Assembly (NCBI GenBank): GCA_030706735.1
Contig: JAUZNZ010000003.1
Location: forward strand, 124,001 to 188,000
DNA length: 64,000 bases
Direction of reading: 5' to 3'
DNA from: Bacteroidota bacterium
Lineage (GTDB): Bacteria > Bacteroidota > Bacteroidia > Chitinophagales > Chitinophagaceae
Part shown: positions 1 to 8,807 of the stretch, one piece after another
Layout of the letters: the number at the start of each line of letters is the position of its first letter
Numbering within the stretch: position 1 is the stretch's first letter
Program-made: the position numbers and the translations under genes
The notes under the pieces: model-generated
Told to the model about the DNA's origin: nothing
The model's database searches: none
Seen by the model: the letters and a program-made list of their open reading frames with translations, nothing else

Positions 1-837
1 TTCATAAAGCTTCATTCCGTAGATCTGCTTGAACTTGGTCTTTAGCTTGGTCGTGCTCATCATGGCGGTCTTGGACAGTATCTCGATGGAGGGGAACTTG
101 TCGAGTTTGTTGTTGCTGAGGATCTGTTCGACATTCCTGAGGGCAAGGATATCCTTTTCTTTCTCCCTGGCCTTGACGGGGCCGGTTTCCTTACGTTGCG
201 GGGCCTTGACCAGAAAGGTGCTCAGGAATTTTTCGGCCAGCAGTAATATTCTGTTTTGCAGGATGAGATGGCTGACAGGGGAATCCCGGTCGGCCTGGAA
301 GATATCTTCCAGTAACTGCCGGTACTCGAACGTAATGGGTTCTTTATTGATATTTCGCAACCTGTTGTCCGCATACAGCATAAGGTCGAGCAGGATGTTC
401 TTTTTTACGCAACGGCTCACGAAAGCGGGGCTAAAGAAAATACCTACCCGTTTTAGCCTCGATTGCCCGGAATAGGTCATCTGAAGATCATAATTCGTCG
501 AGGAGAAGAAGATATTGCTGCGGTGGGTCGCCTTATCGGTGATCAAACCGTTATTCGATTCCCTGATCTCGAAGAATTCGCTGACGGAGGTCTGGTTAAA
601 GAATAAACTGAGGCCGTAGGTGGCTGATTTTTTCCTGGCCAGCACCAGTTCCTCGTTCAGGGCAAAGTCCATGACGATATAGGAAATATCGGGATTGATA
701 TTCGCCGCCAGGATATAGCCATCGCCCCTCTCAGGCGGGATCCGTATACGGCCGGCCATAACGGGCAGGCTTAAGGCTTTGCTGAAGCCCTTGAGCCAGC
801 TCCGGAAATCTTTCAAATGGTAAGTATATCGGATCAT
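1..837 (-). CDS. AraC-family transcriptional regulator, 3' end outside window
   Basis: I read 279 codons without a stop from an ATG at 837 down to the window edge. The first ~170 residues form a ligand or sensor domain I do not recognise. The last visible part (about residues 235-279) looks like the first helix-turn-helix of an AraC domain: LSKTAMMSTTKLKTKFKQIY followed by GMKLYE matches the usual 'aGMSptkLkr.FKqvyGmspy' pattern. The second helix-turn-helix and the stop are cut off. The gene lies downstream of mutS on the same strand, with 96 bp between them, and is probably separate from it. The target is unknown. The family call is firm, the function is not. Confidence 0.8.
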   Translation of the reverse strand, partial: MIRYTYHLKDFRSWLKGFSKALSLPVMAGRIRIPPERGDGYILAANINPDISYIVMDFALNEELVLARKKSATYGLSLFFNQTSVSEFFEIRESNNGLITDKATHRSNIFFSSTNYDLQMTYSGQSRLKRVGIFFSPAFVSRCVKKNILLDLMLYADNRLRNINKEPITFEYRQLLEDIFQADRDSPVSHLILQNRILLLAEKFLSTFLVKAPQRKETGPVKAREKEKDILALRNVEQILSNNKLDKFPSIEILSKTAMMSTTKLKTKFKQIYGMKLYE

Positions 838-933
838 AGGACTACCAATTAACAGGTTATGGCGAAGGTTTACACCGATAATCGGGTATAATATAATGAA
901 ATTTCATCGGATAACCAGCGAAGCGGCTGGGCA

Positions 934-3537
934 TTATTTTAATAACCCTTTGATCTCCTGTAGTTTGAGAAGAGCTTCGACCGGCGTAAGCCGGTTGATG
1001 TCCAGGTCCTCCAGCAGTCGCCTGATAGCCGAGAAGGTCTCGGTGTGCGCGTCGAAGATAGACAGTTGCATCTGCGGGACGGCCAGGCGCCGCACCTGTT
1101 CGCCCAGGTGCTCTCCAACCTGCTTTTCCTCCAATTGCTTCAGGATCTCCTCGGCCCTTTGTATGAGGGAAGGCGGCATGCCGGCCATCTTCGCGACATG
1201 AATGCCAAAGCTATGCGTACTGCCTCCGGGAGCCAGTTTGCGGAGAAAGATGACTTTATTGCCCACTTCCTTATTGGTGACATGAAAGTTCTTGACCCGC
1301 GGAAGCTTGTTTTCCAGCTCATTCAGCTCATGGTAATGGGTCGCGAACAGCGTTTTTGGCGCATGCGGCGACCGGTGCAGGTATTCCGCGATGCTCCAGG
1401 CGATGGAGATGCCGTCATAGGTGGATGTCCCTCTCCCGATCTCGTCGAGCAGGACCAGGCTGGAGGAGCTGAGGGTATTGATGATGCTCGCCGTCTCGTT
1501 CATCTCCACCATGAAGGTGGATTCTCCTCCGCTGAGGTTGTCGGATGCGCCTACCCGGGTAAATATCTTGTCTGTCAGCGGGACGCGGGCTTCGCTGGCG
1601 GGTACCCAGCTGCCCATATGGGCCATTATGGTGATCAGGGCGGTCTGGCGGAGCACAGCGCTCTTTCCGCTCATATTCGGCCCGGTAAGGATGATGATCT
1701 GCTGCCCGCCGGGGTCCAATAGGATATCGTTGGCGATATAGGTTTCGCCGGGAGGCAGGTTCCTTTCGATCACCGGATGACGGCTCTCCTTCAGGTCGAG
1801 TTCGCCCCCCGGATGGAGCAGGGGTTTTTTATAATGATACTGAATGGCATTCCCCGCAAAGCAGATCAGACAATCCAATATCGCCAATACCTGCCCATTC
1901 GTCTGCATGGCCGCAATATGCTCCTGCATGTCGGCCAGCAGCTCTTCATACAACTGAAGTTCGATGGCCAGGATCTTTTCCTCCGCTCCGGTGATCTGCT
2001 CTTCGTATTCCTTCAGTTCGGGAGTAATATATCGTTCCGCGTTGGCGAGGGTTTGTTTGCGCATCCATTCCCCGGGAACTTTGCTTTTATGCGAATTGGT
2101 GACTTCCAGATAGTACCCGAAAATATTGTTGAAGCCGATCTTCAGGGAAGAGATGCCGGAACGTCCGGCCTCCTTCTGCTGGAGCCCGACAAGGTAATCC
2201 TTCCCGCCGGAAGCAATTTTCCTGAGCCTGTCCAACTCTTCGCTTACGCCTTCCCGTATGATATTGCCTTTTGCGGCCAGGGCAGGCGGCGCATCGGCGA
2301 TCGTACGCCCGATCTTCTCCATGAGCGGAACGCAGGCGTCAAGGCGCTGTCCGAGCCCGGATAAATAGGTATTCCCGGCCGTCGTTTCACAGCGCCTCCT
2401 GATCTCCCCGCAATGCTGCAATCCCCTGGCGACCTGCAACAACTCCCGGGGGCTGATCTTCCGGACAGGGATCTTGCTGACCAGACGCTCGATGTCGCCG
2501 CAGGCCCGGATATGCTGCATGAGATATTCGCGCAGATCCGGGTCCTTGATCAGGTGACCGACCAGCCCGAGCCGTTCATCGATCCGACCGGCATCCTTTA
2601 ACGGCATAAGCAGCCACCGGCGCATCAGACGGGCGCCCATGGGCGAGACGGTATGGTCCATGACCTCCAACAGGCTTCGTCCATGTTCCCGCCCGTCATT
2701 CAGCAATTCCAGGTTGCGGATCGTGAAAGGGTCCATCCACAGGTAGTCCTCCCGGTCGATGCGCTGGATGGACGTGATATGCTGGAGATTGGGGTGTTCT
2801 GTATCTTTTAAATAATGAAGCACCGCCCCGGCTGCAATGATCCCGTCATGCATGTCTGCGATCCCGAAGCCTTTCAGCGAATGCGTCTGAAAATGTTTGA
2901 GCAGATTGTCTGTGGCGAAGGCCTCGTCGAAGATCCAGCTTTCCAGGGTATAGGTATAGAACCTTGGCCCATAGGTTTCCTTGAAACGCTTCTGGAAGTT
3001 ACGCTGGAAAATGACTTCCGCGGGCTTAAGGGTCTGCAGTAACTTGTCGATGTATTCTGAATTGCCTTCCGCAAGGAAGAACTCCCCTGTCGAAATATCC
3101 AGAAAAGCGATGCCAAGCCGTTGATCCCCGGAAAAATGGATCCCGGCCAGGAAATTGTTGCTGTTGCCTTCCAGCAATTTGTCATGGGTGGCAACACCCG
3201 GCGTCACCAGTTCGGTTACGCCTCTTTTCACGATACCCTTGGCCGCCTTCGGGTCCTCCAATTGATCGCAGATGGCCACGCGATGTCCTGCCTTCACCAG
3301 TTTATGCAGATAGCTGTCCAGGGCATGATACGGGAAACCGGCCAGCTCCGCGGAGCCGGCTGCACCATTATTGCGCTTGGTCAGGGTTATGCCGAGAATC
3401 CTGGAGGTAAGGATGGCGTCCGCTCCGAAGGTCTCGTAGAAATCCCCCACCCGGAACAAAAGGATCGCGTCCGGGTATCGTTGCTTGATCGCCCTGTGCT
3501 GCTGCATCAGCGGAGTTTCGACGCTGCTTTTACCCAT
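934..3537 (-). CDS. mutS: DNA mismatch repair protein MutS
   Basis: MutS recognises mispaired bases and starts mismatch repair together with MutL. The product is 867 residues, near the usual length. F33-Y34-E35 in VGDFYETFG is the mismatch-reading Phe-X-Glu motif. The C-terminal ATPase shows Walker A GPNMSGKSAV, the signature NLSGGESTFMVEM, Walker B LLDEIGRGTSTYDG and the THYHEL switch. The reading frame is open a further 62 codons upstream, but that part overlaps the peptidase gene and its terminator and lacks MutS similarity, so I use the ATG at 3537 (MGKSSVETP). This start lies 6 nt after a TATTTTTG box (3544-3551) that also forms the T-tract of the upstream terminator. No partner mutL is nearby. 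Confidence 0.96.
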   Translation of the reverse strand: MGKSSVETPLMQQHRAIKQRYPDAILLFRVGDFYETFGADAILTSRILGITLTKRNNGAAGSAELAGFPYHALDSYLHKLVKAGHRVAICDQLEDPKAAKGIVKRGVTELVTPGVATHDKLLEGNSNNFLAGIHFSGDQRLGIAFLDISTGEFFLAEGNSEYIDKLLQTLKPAEVIFQRNFQKRFKETYGPRFYTYTLESWIFDEAFATDNLLKHFQTHSLKGFGIADMHDGIIAAGAVLHYLKDTEHPNLQHITSIQRIDREDYLWMDPFTIRNLELLNDGREHGRSLLEVMDHTVSPMGARLMRRWLLMPLKDAGRIDERLGLVGHLIKDPDLREYLMQHIRACGDIERLVSKIPVRKISPRELLQVARGLQHCGEIRRRCETTAGNTYLSGLGQRLDACVPLMEKIGRTIADAPPALAAKGNIIREGVSEELDRLRKIASGGKDYLVGLQQKEAGRSGISSLKIGFNNIFGYYLEVTNSHKSKVPGEWMRKQTLANAERYITPELKEYEEQITGAEEKILAIELQLYEELLADMQEHIAAMQTNGQVLAILDCLICFAGNAIQYHYKKPLLHPGGELDLKESRHPVIERNLPPGETYIANDILLDPGGQQIIILTGPNMSGKSAVLRQTALITIMAHMGSWVPASEARVPLTDKIFTRVGASDNLSGGESTFMVEMNETASIINTLSSSSLVLLDEIGRGTSTYDGISIAWSIAEYLHRSPHAPKTLFATHYHELNELENKLPRVKNFHVTNKEVGNKVIFLRKLAPGGSTHSFGIHVAKMAGMPPSLIQRAEEILKQLEEKQVGEHLGEQVRRLAVPQMQLSIFDAHTETFSAIRRLLEDLDINRLTPVEALLKLQEIKGLLK

Positions 3538-3543
3538 GGGGGA

Positions 3544-3587
3544 CAAAAATAAGGGAAGCATCAACAAGGGCTGCGTCGATGCTTCCC
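3544..3587 (-). terminator. Intrinsic terminator of the M28 peptidase gene, overlapping the mutS -7 box
   Basis: On the minus strand GGGAAGCATC (3578-3587) pairs perfectly with GATGCTTCCC (3553-3562) around a 15-nt loop, followed by TTATTTTTG. The T-tract contains TATTTTTG, a match to the Bacteroidota -7 promoter box TAnnTTTG, and the mutS ATG follows after 6 nt. The site can end peptidase transcription and also serve as the mutS promoter. Confidence 0.75.
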
Positions 3588-3643
3588 GATGGGGATAAGT
3601 TGTAGATACCCCGGCGCCTGCGCCAGTCACGTCCGCCGCAACC

Positions 3644-5224
3644 TCAAAACCCCCGCTGACCGGCTGGTCTCGGCTTAGGTAGTTCTTTTCTGGGTAGTTT
3701 TTCGGGTCGTTGCGCGGCGTCATACACGAAGGCCGCGACGATGGTAGCTGCCTGCTTCAGGTCGTCCGCGATCAGATGGTCATAACTGTCCATATTGGTG
3801 TGATGGGTGCGGGTGTTGTATTCGATCTCATCCTGGATGAACTGGAATCCCGGTAGGCCTACCGCGTCGAAAGACAGGTGATCGGTGCCGCCGGTGTTGC
3901 TGATCGTAATCGTCTTGGCTCCCAGGTCCTGGAAGGGCTCCAGCCAACGGGCGAAAATAGCCCGGCAGGCCTCGTTCCCCTGGAGATAAATGCCCCTGAT
4001 CTTTCCCGTCCCGTTGTCGAGGTTGAAGTAGGAAGAAAATTTTTCATGGGCGGGCAGCAATTCCATCGTGCCGGGATCGGCAAAGGTCTTCTTGACATAA
4101 GCGCGCGAACCCAGCAGTCCCTCCTCTTCCCCGCTCCAGAGGGCTATGCGGATCGTTCTCCGGGGCTGTACATTCAGGGCCCTGAGTATGCGGACGGCCT
4201 CCAGCATGACGGCTGAGCCTGCGCCGTTATCGGTGGCCCCCATGGCTCCTTGCCAGGAGTCGAGGTGGGCGCCGAGCATGACCACTTCATCTTTCAATTT
4301 TTTGTCGGTGCCCCTGATCTCGGCGATCACATTATACCCTTTGGTATCATCCGTATAGAATTTCGTCCTGACGTCTATGTCGAGGGTAACGGGCATGCCT
4401 GCCTTCAGCAGGCGCACGATGGTCATATAGTCTTCCATGGCGATCACCACATCCAGCAAATTTTCAGGCGACCCGGCCTGGTAGGCCCCGCCACCCTGTA
4501 CGAACAGCGTGCCGTCATGGCCCCGGAGGGACATGGTCAGAATGGCCACGGAGCCTTCCTGCCTGGCCATAGCCCTCAGCGCATTCAGCATACGCTGCCC
4601 ACCCCCCTGCCGTTGAAATTGTTCGCGACGGCGACGGGCGGCGGCCGTGTCCACAGGCCTCATGACCGCTTGGGCCATCGTATCCAGCTCCGCATCGGTG
4701 TACCGCGAAGCATCGGGACGGAAACTTTGGCGGTAGGCCTCGTCCTGGTCCACAATGAGGATCTTGCCGGCCAGCTTGCCCCGATAAGCATCGAGCGCCG
4801 CGGAATCCCTGGCGCTGATCAGGAGCACGGAAGCCGATTGCGGACCATTGGTTCCCGCGCACCAGGCTTTCGGATAGGCGATGATGGGTTTATAGTAAGG
4901 CGCACTCAGGGCCAGATAGGATCTTTGCAGCTCCCAGCCCTTGCCGAATTCACCCCAGGGATCCAGGACGGCATCACTCAGTCCCCATTGGGCGAGCTGC
5001 TGCCTGGCATAGTTCGCGGCCCGGTAAAAACCCGGCGACGCGGTCAGCCGGTTCCCACTGGCATCGGTCAGGTGAAAGGCGATCTCCATGACCCTGGAAT
5101 GCTGCAGGCCTTCTTCCCGTATCTTGCTCATGACGATGGCGTCAGGCTTCTCATCCTGCGCATGTAGTACGGTCAAGGGAAGGGAGAAAAGGAGGAAAAC
5201 GAAAATCGGGTAACGTGTGCTCAT
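3644..5224 (-). CDS. Secreted M28-family metallopeptidase with PA-like insert
   Basis: This is a zinc aminopeptidase or carboxypeptidase-like enzyme of family M28, 526 residues, with a signal peptide (MSTRYPIFVFLLFSLPLTVL, then HAQ). A protease-associated-like region lies around residues 130-280. The metal-binding core follows: GAHLDSWQGAMGATDNGAG supplies the His and Asp ligands, LWSGEEEGLLGS the catalytic and ligand Glu pair, and GGTDHLSFDAVGLPGFQF the last His. The ATG at 5224 is chosen because the signal peptide starts there; the 8 codons before it lie in the divergent promoter region. It is divergent from the RNA methyltransferase gene and ends at a clear terminator before mutS. The substrate is probably extracellular or periplasmic peptides; its specificity cannot be read. 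Confidence 0.9.
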   Translation of the reverse strand: MSTRYPIFVFLLFSLPLTVLHAQDEKPDAIVMSKIREEGLQHSRVMEIAFHLTDASGNRLTASPGFYRAANYARQQLAQWGLSDAVLDPWGEFGKGWELQRSYLALSAPYYKPIIAYPKAWCAGTNGPQSASVLLISARDSAALDAYRGKLAGKILIVDQDEAYRQSFRPDASRYTDAELDTMAQAVMRPVDTAAARRRREQFQRQGGGQRMLNALRAMARQEGSVAILTMSLRGHDGTLFVQGGGAYQAGSPENLLDVVIAMEDYMTIVRLLKAGMPVTLDIDVRTKFYTDDTKGYNVIAEIRGTDKKLKDEVVMLGAHLDSWQGAMGATDNGAGSAVMLEAVRILRALNVQPRRTIRIALWSGEEEGLLGSRAYVKKTFADPGTMELLPAHEKFSSYFNLDNGTGKIRGIYLQGNEACRAIFARWLEPFQDLGAKTITISNTGGTDHLSFDAVGLPGFQFIQDEIEYNTRTHHTNMDSYDHLIADDLKQAATIVAAFVYDAAQRPEKLPRKELPKPRPAGQRGF

Positions 5225-5249
5225 GTGTATTTTTTGGATAATATACATT

Positions 5250-5257
5250 TACCTTTG
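5250..5257 (+). promoter_or_regulatory. -7 box TACCTTTG of the SpoU methyltransferase operon
   Basis: TACCTTTG matches the Bacteroidota sigma-A -7 consensus TAnnTTTG and ends 3 nt before the ATG at 5261. The mRNA would be leaderless or nearly so. This decides the start codon against the in-frame GTG at 5225. Confidence 0.6.
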
Positions 5258-5260
5258 GAC

Positions 5261-5788
5261 ATGCGCAAATTGGGCATGGATGAGCTGAATCGCAAATCGG
5301 TGAACGAATTCAGGGAATCGGAGAAATGCCCCTTCGTAGTCGTGCTGGATAATATCAGGAGCATGCATAACGTGGGCAGCGTCTTCAGAACGGGGGACGC
5401 CTTTCTTATCCGGGCCATTTATCTGTGCGGTTATACACCCCGGCCGCCGCACCGGGATATCCATAAAACCGCGCTGGGAGCCACCGAAACGGTGTCCTGG
5501 GAATATTTTCCGACCGCCGGGTCGGCGATAGCTGCGCTGAAGGAAAATGGGTATACCGTGTTTGCCGTGGAACAGGTGGAAGGCAGTTTGCCCCTGCAAC
5601 GGCTCACGGCGCAACATTCCGGCCCCCTGGCTGTTGTTTTCGGGAATGAGGTGGAAGGGGTGAATGAAGAGGCTCTTGCGCTTTGTGATGGCAGTGTAGA
5701 GATCCCGCAGTGGGGTATGAAGCATTCTCTTAACGTTTCCGTGGCCGCCGGCATCGTTCTATGGGAACTAGTTCGCAAAAATCTATGA
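5261..5788 (+). CDS. SpoU/TrmH-family RNA 2'-O-methyltransferase
   Basis: A SPOUT methyltransferase that moves a methyl group from SAM to a ribose 2'-OH in tRNA or rRNA. At 175 residues it has only the catalytic domain, without the N-terminal substrate-binding domain of RlmB or TsnR. The three SpoU motifs are present: DNIRSMHNVGSVFRTGDAF near the N-terminus (with the key Asn and Arg), FGNEVEGV in the middle, and IPQWGMKHSLNVSVAAGI at the C-terminus, which forms the SAM-binding knot. The target nucleotide is unknown. The stop overlaps the ATG of the following UbiA gene (ATGA), so the two genes are co-transcribed. Confidence 0.9.
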   Translation: MRKLGMDELNRKSVNEFRESEKCPFVVVLDNIRSMHNVGSVFRTGDAFLIRAIYLCGYTPRPPHRDIHKTALGATETVSWEYFPTAGSAIAALKENGYTVFAVEQVEGSLPLQRLTAQHSGPLAVVFGNEVEGVNEEALALCDGSVEIPQWGMKHSLNVSVAAGIVLWELVRKNL

Positions 5789-6675
5789 GCACAATAAAAA
5801 ACTATTTAAGCCTGATCAGGTTCTCACACACCATTTTTGCAATGCCCTTTGCATTGATCGGGTTCTTTTTGGGTGCGCGCCCGCTGATCGCCGACGGAGC
5901 CGACGGCCGGGTCATGACAGGCCGGGACATCATCCTGAGGATGGTACTGGTGATCGGTTGCATGATCTTCGCCCGAAGTGCGGCCATGGCATTCAACCGA
6001 TGGCTCGATGTCCGGTTCGACGCCCTGAATCCGCGCACCGCGATCCGCGAGATCCCAGCCGGGATCATTTCGAAAAGCAATGCGTTGCGTTTTGTATTAT
6101 TCAGCTGCGCGGCCTTTATCCTCTGCACCTGGTTCATCAATCCGCTTTGTTTCGGACTTTCCTTCGTGGCGCTGGCGGTGGTATTGGGGTATAGCTATAC
6201 CAAACGATTTACTCCCTTGTGTCATCTTATCCTGGGACTGGGCCTCTCCCTGGCGCCCATCGGCGCTTACCTGGCCGTGACGGGCCATTTCGCTGTATTG
6301 CCCATCCTTTTCTCCCTTACCGTCGTCTTCTGGGTCAGTGGTTTCGATATCATTTATGCGTTGCAGGACGAGGATTTCGACCGGTCCCAGAGTCTCTATT
6401 CAATGCCTGCCTGGCTGGGGAAGGCCAGAGCCCTGCGGGTATCCGAGACCCTGCACGTCCTGAGCACGGTCTGCGTGATCGCGGCCGGCGTTTACGGCGG
6501 TTTCGGATGGTGGTACTGGGCCGGCGTCCTGGTCTTCGGCGGAATGCTGATCTATCAGCACCTGATCGTGCAACCGCATGACCTCAGCCGCGTCAACCTG
6601 GCCTTCATGACGGCAAACGGGATTGCCAGCGTGGTGTTTGCCGCATTCGTCATCGCCGACATCTTCCTGAAGTAA
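5785..6675 (+). CDS. UbiA-family prenyltransferase (MqnP/4-hydroxybenzoate polyprenyltransferase-like)
   Basis: An integral membrane aromatic prenyltransferase, 296 residues with about eight hydrophobic segments. The first Asp-rich motif is NRWLDVRFDALNPRTAIREI, which binds Mg-diphosphate, and the second is DIIYALQDEDFDRSQSLYS. This pair resembles the UbiA-like enzymes of futalosine-type menaquinone synthesis (MqnP) more than MenA, but the acceptor cannot be proved from the sequence. The ATG at 5785 gives a 4-bp overlap with the methyltransferase gene; an ATG 24 nt earlier would overlap further and adds nothing conserved. Role: attaching the polyprenyl tail in quinone synthesis. Confidence 0.85.
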   Translation: MSTIKNYLSLIRFSHTIFAMPFALIGFFLGARPLIADGADGRVMTGRDIILRMVLVIGCMIFARSAAMAFNRWLDVRFDALNPRTAIREIPAGIISKSNALRFVLFSCAAFILCTWFINPLCFGLSFVALAVVLGYSYTKRFTPLCHLILGLGLSLAPIGAYLAVTGHFAVLPILFSLTVVFWVSGFDIIYALQDEDFDRSQSLYSMPAWLGKARALRVSETLHVLSTVCVIAAGVYGGFGWWYWAGVLVFGGMLIYQHLIVQPHDLSRVNLAFMTANGIASVVFAAFVIADIFLK

Positions 6676-6687
6676 CCGCTCACTCTT

Positions 6688-7107
6688 ATGCCACGCATCC
6701 TCTGTATCGATTATGGTCTCAAACGCACCGGCCTGGCCGTTACGGATCCACTGCAGATCATCGCGACGGGATTGACCACCGTCGAGTCGCCCAAACTGAT
6801 CGCCTTTTTGAAAGATTACTTCAAAAAGGAAGAGGTGGAGCTCATCCTGATCGGCGAACCTACGAACTGGGACGACAGCGACACGCACGCCACACCCCTC
6901 GTGCGCGCTATGATCGTCCGGTTGAAAAAAGAATTCCCCGGCATCCCGTTGAAAACCGTCGATGAACGCAATACGTCTAAAATGGCCTCGCGTGCGATGA
7001 TCGATATGGGATTGAGCAGGAAGAAGCGCCGCAATAAGGGACTCGTCGACGAGATCGCGGCGACGATCATGCTGCAGGAATGGCTGACCCGAACCGTGCG
7101 CGAATAG
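6688..7107 (+). CDS. ruvX: Putative pre-16S rRNA nuclease / Holliday junction resolvase RuvX
   Basis: YqgF-family RNase H-fold nuclease of 139 residues, typical for the family. The N-terminal RILCIDYGLKRTGLAVTDPL carries the first catalytic Asp and the GxKrtGlAvtD pattern; LILIGEPTNWDDSD and VDERNTSKMASRAM supply the other acidic motifs, and KRRNKGLVDEIAATIML supplies the last Asp. Members act in 16S rRNA 5'-end maturation or in resolving recombination intermediates. It begins 12 nt after the UbiA stop, as part of the same transcription unit. Confidence 0.92.
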   Translation: MPRILCIDYGLKRTGLAVTDPLQIIATGLTTVESPKLIAFLKDYFKKEEVELILIGEPTNWDDSDTHATPLVRAMIVRLKKEFPGIPLKTVDERNTSKMASRAMIDMGLSRKKRRNKGLVDEIAATIMLQEWLTRTVRE

Positions 7108-7142
7108 CGCCGGCCTCCCGCGAATAATTCGTGATTTTCTTG

Positions 7143-7150
7143 TAATTTTG
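7143..7150 (+). promoter_or_regulatory. -7 box TAATTTTG of def
   Basis: TAATTTTG matches TAnnTTTG and lies 16 nt before the def ATG at 7167. It gives def its own promoter in the 59-bp gap after ruvX. Confidence 0.6.
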
Positions 7151-7166
7151 TGTCAATTAATGGATT

Positions 7167-7745
7167 ATGATTCTACCGATAGTGGCTTACGGCTCACCCG
7201 TCCTGAGGGTCGTGTGCAAAGATATCACGCCTGATTACCCCGACCTGGCCAGGTTTATCGACGATATGTGGGAGACCATGTATTCCAGCAGTGGCGTCGG
7301 CCTTGCAGCGCCGCAGGTCAACAAGGATATACGGCTGTTCGTCGTGGATTCCAGCCAGATCTTCGCCGGTCAGGACGAGGGGGATAAAGGAAGGTATCCT
7401 GATGAGCCGGGCATCAGGCAAGTCTTCATAAACGCACATATCACAGAGGTCGACGGCGAAGAATGGTCATATAATGAAGGCTGCCTCAGCATTCCCAAGA
7501 TCCGGGAAGATATCTACCGCAGTGAGGAGGTGACCCTGGATTATGTCGACGAACATTTCGAACCCCACACGACGACCTTCCACGGGCTGACCGCACGGGT
7601 GATCCTGCATGAATACGATCATATCGAGGGTAAACTCTTTATCGATTATCTGAAGCCCCTTAAACGCAAACTGCTAAAGAGTAAGTTGGACGATATCACC
7701 AGGGGCAGGATCAGCGTGGACTATAAGATGGCTTTCCCCCGGTAG
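7167..7745 (+). CDS. def: Peptide deformylase
   Basis: Removes the formyl group from the N-terminal methionine of new proteins. The 192-residue product has all three motifs: GVGLAAPQV, EGCLSIP (Cys metal ligand) and HEYDH (two His ligands and the catalytic Glu). An insertion between the first two motifs (around DEGDKGRYPDEPGIRQV) is common in Bacteroidota enzymes. The 3' end overlaps the 3' end of the convergent rluD gene by 35 bp. Confidence 0.96.
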   Translation: MILPIVAYGSPVLRVVCKDITPDYPDLARFIDDMWETMYSSSGVGLAAPQVNKDIRLFVVDSSQIFAGQDEGDKGRYPDEPGIRQVFINAHITEVDGEEWSYNEGCLSIPKIREDIYRSEEVTLDYVDEHFEPHTTTFHGLTARVILHEYDHIEGKLFIDYLKPLKRKLLKSKLDDITRGRISVDYKMAFPR

Positions 7746-8799
7746 GTTGAATATACCCCCTCCATTTCGCGATCACCTGCTGCATGTCGTTTGGCAATTC
7801 GCTCTCAAACAACATCTCCTTTCCTGAGGCAGGGTGGATGAATCCAAGCGTCTTCGCATGCAGGGCATGCCTGGGGCAAAGCGAGAAGCAATTTTCGACG
7901 AACTGGCGGTATTTGCTGAACACCGTTCCTTTCACGATCTTGTCTCCGCCATACGTCTCGTCATTGAACAGCGGATGACCGATATGTTGCATATGCACCC
8001 GTATCTGGTGCGTACGACCCGTCTCCAGCACGCACTGTACCAGGGTACTGTATCCGAAACGCTCCAATACGGTATAATGCGTGATCGCTTCTTTTCCATG
8101 ATCTCCTTCGGGGTATGCGTCGAATAGTTTTCTGAACCGGCGGTGCCGGCCTACATGGGCGATGATCGTCCCCTTCTCTTCCACCAGGTCGCCCCAGACC
8201 AGGGCCATGTATTGACGCCGCACCGTGTGGTCGAAAAATTGTTTGGCGAGGCTCCTGACGGCTTTCTCGGTCTTTGCCAGGACCATCAGTCCGCTGGTGT
8301 TCTTGTCGATTCGATGCACCAGCCCGAAACGCGGCAGAGTCTGTTCATTGAGCGAGCGATCCTGTTGCCGGAGGTACCAGGCGACGCCATTGATCAGCGT
8401 GCCCGAATAGTTGCCGCTGGCCGGATGAACGACAAGGCCCGGCGGTTTATTGATGATCAATAGCTCATCATCCTCATATTCGATCTGCAGGGGCATCTCT
8501 TCCGGCACGATCTCCTCTCCACGCGCCTCCTTGTCGGAATACAGGATGATCTCGTCCAGGGGCTTGATCTTGTAGTTGGGCGTGACCTGGCGGTTATTGA
8601 CCAGTACCAGCCCTGCTCCGAGCGCTTTTTGGATCTTGTTCCGCGATGCGCCTTCGATGCGTTGTACGAGGAACTTATCGATGCGCAATGGCTCCTGCCC
8701 CTTATCGACCCGGAGATTCAGGCGTTCGTATAGCTCGTCCGAACCGTCCGCCGGGGCGCTGTCTTCAAGGTCATGGTCCGGTTCGGGCATTTTGCTCAT
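7711..8799 (-). CDS. rluD: RluD-like 23S rRNA pseudouridine synthase
   Basis: Converts specific uridines in structured RNA to pseudouridine. The 362-residue product has an S4 RNA-binding domain (about residues 30-85, LRIDKFLVQRIEGASRNKIQ) followed by the RluA-type catalytic core: GLVHRIDKNTSGLMVLAKT holds the catalytic Asp, and ETGRTHQIRVHMQHIGHPLF is the second conserved block. The start at 8799 (MSKMPEPDHD) follows a TAAATTTG box on the minus strand at 8814-8821; the frame open further upstream runs antisense through lipB and is not real. RluD and RluC-type specificities cannot be separated safely here. The gene is convergent with def and divergent from lipB. Confidence 0.9.
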   Translation of the reverse strand: MSKMPEPDHDLEDSAPADGSDELYERLNLRVDKGQEPLRIDKFLVQRIEGASRNKIQKALGAGLVLVNNRQVTPNYKIKPLDEIILYSDKEARGEEIVPEEMPLQIEYEDDELLIINKPPGLVVHPASGNYSGTLINGVAWYLRQQDRSLNEQTLPRFGLVHRIDKNTSGLMVLAKTEKAVRSLAKQFFDHTVRRQYMALVWGDLVEEKGTIIAHVGRHRRFRKLFDAYPEGDHGKEAITHYTVLERFGYSTLVQCVLETGRTHQIRVHMQHIGHPLFNDETYGGDKIVKGTVFSKYRQFVENCFSLCPRHALHAKTLGFIHPASGKEMLFESELPNDMQQVIAKWRGYIQPTGGKPSYSPR

Positions 8800-8807
8800 G
8801 CGGGAGA

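Noticed and set aside
29-475. 148-residue plus-strand frame at the left edge
   Set aside because: Antisense to the AraC regulator, which has a recognisable helix-turn-helix.
3538-3723. N-terminal extension of MutS by 62 residues
   Set aside because: It runs through the peptidase 3' end and its terminator and lacks MutS similarity; the conserved start is at 3537.
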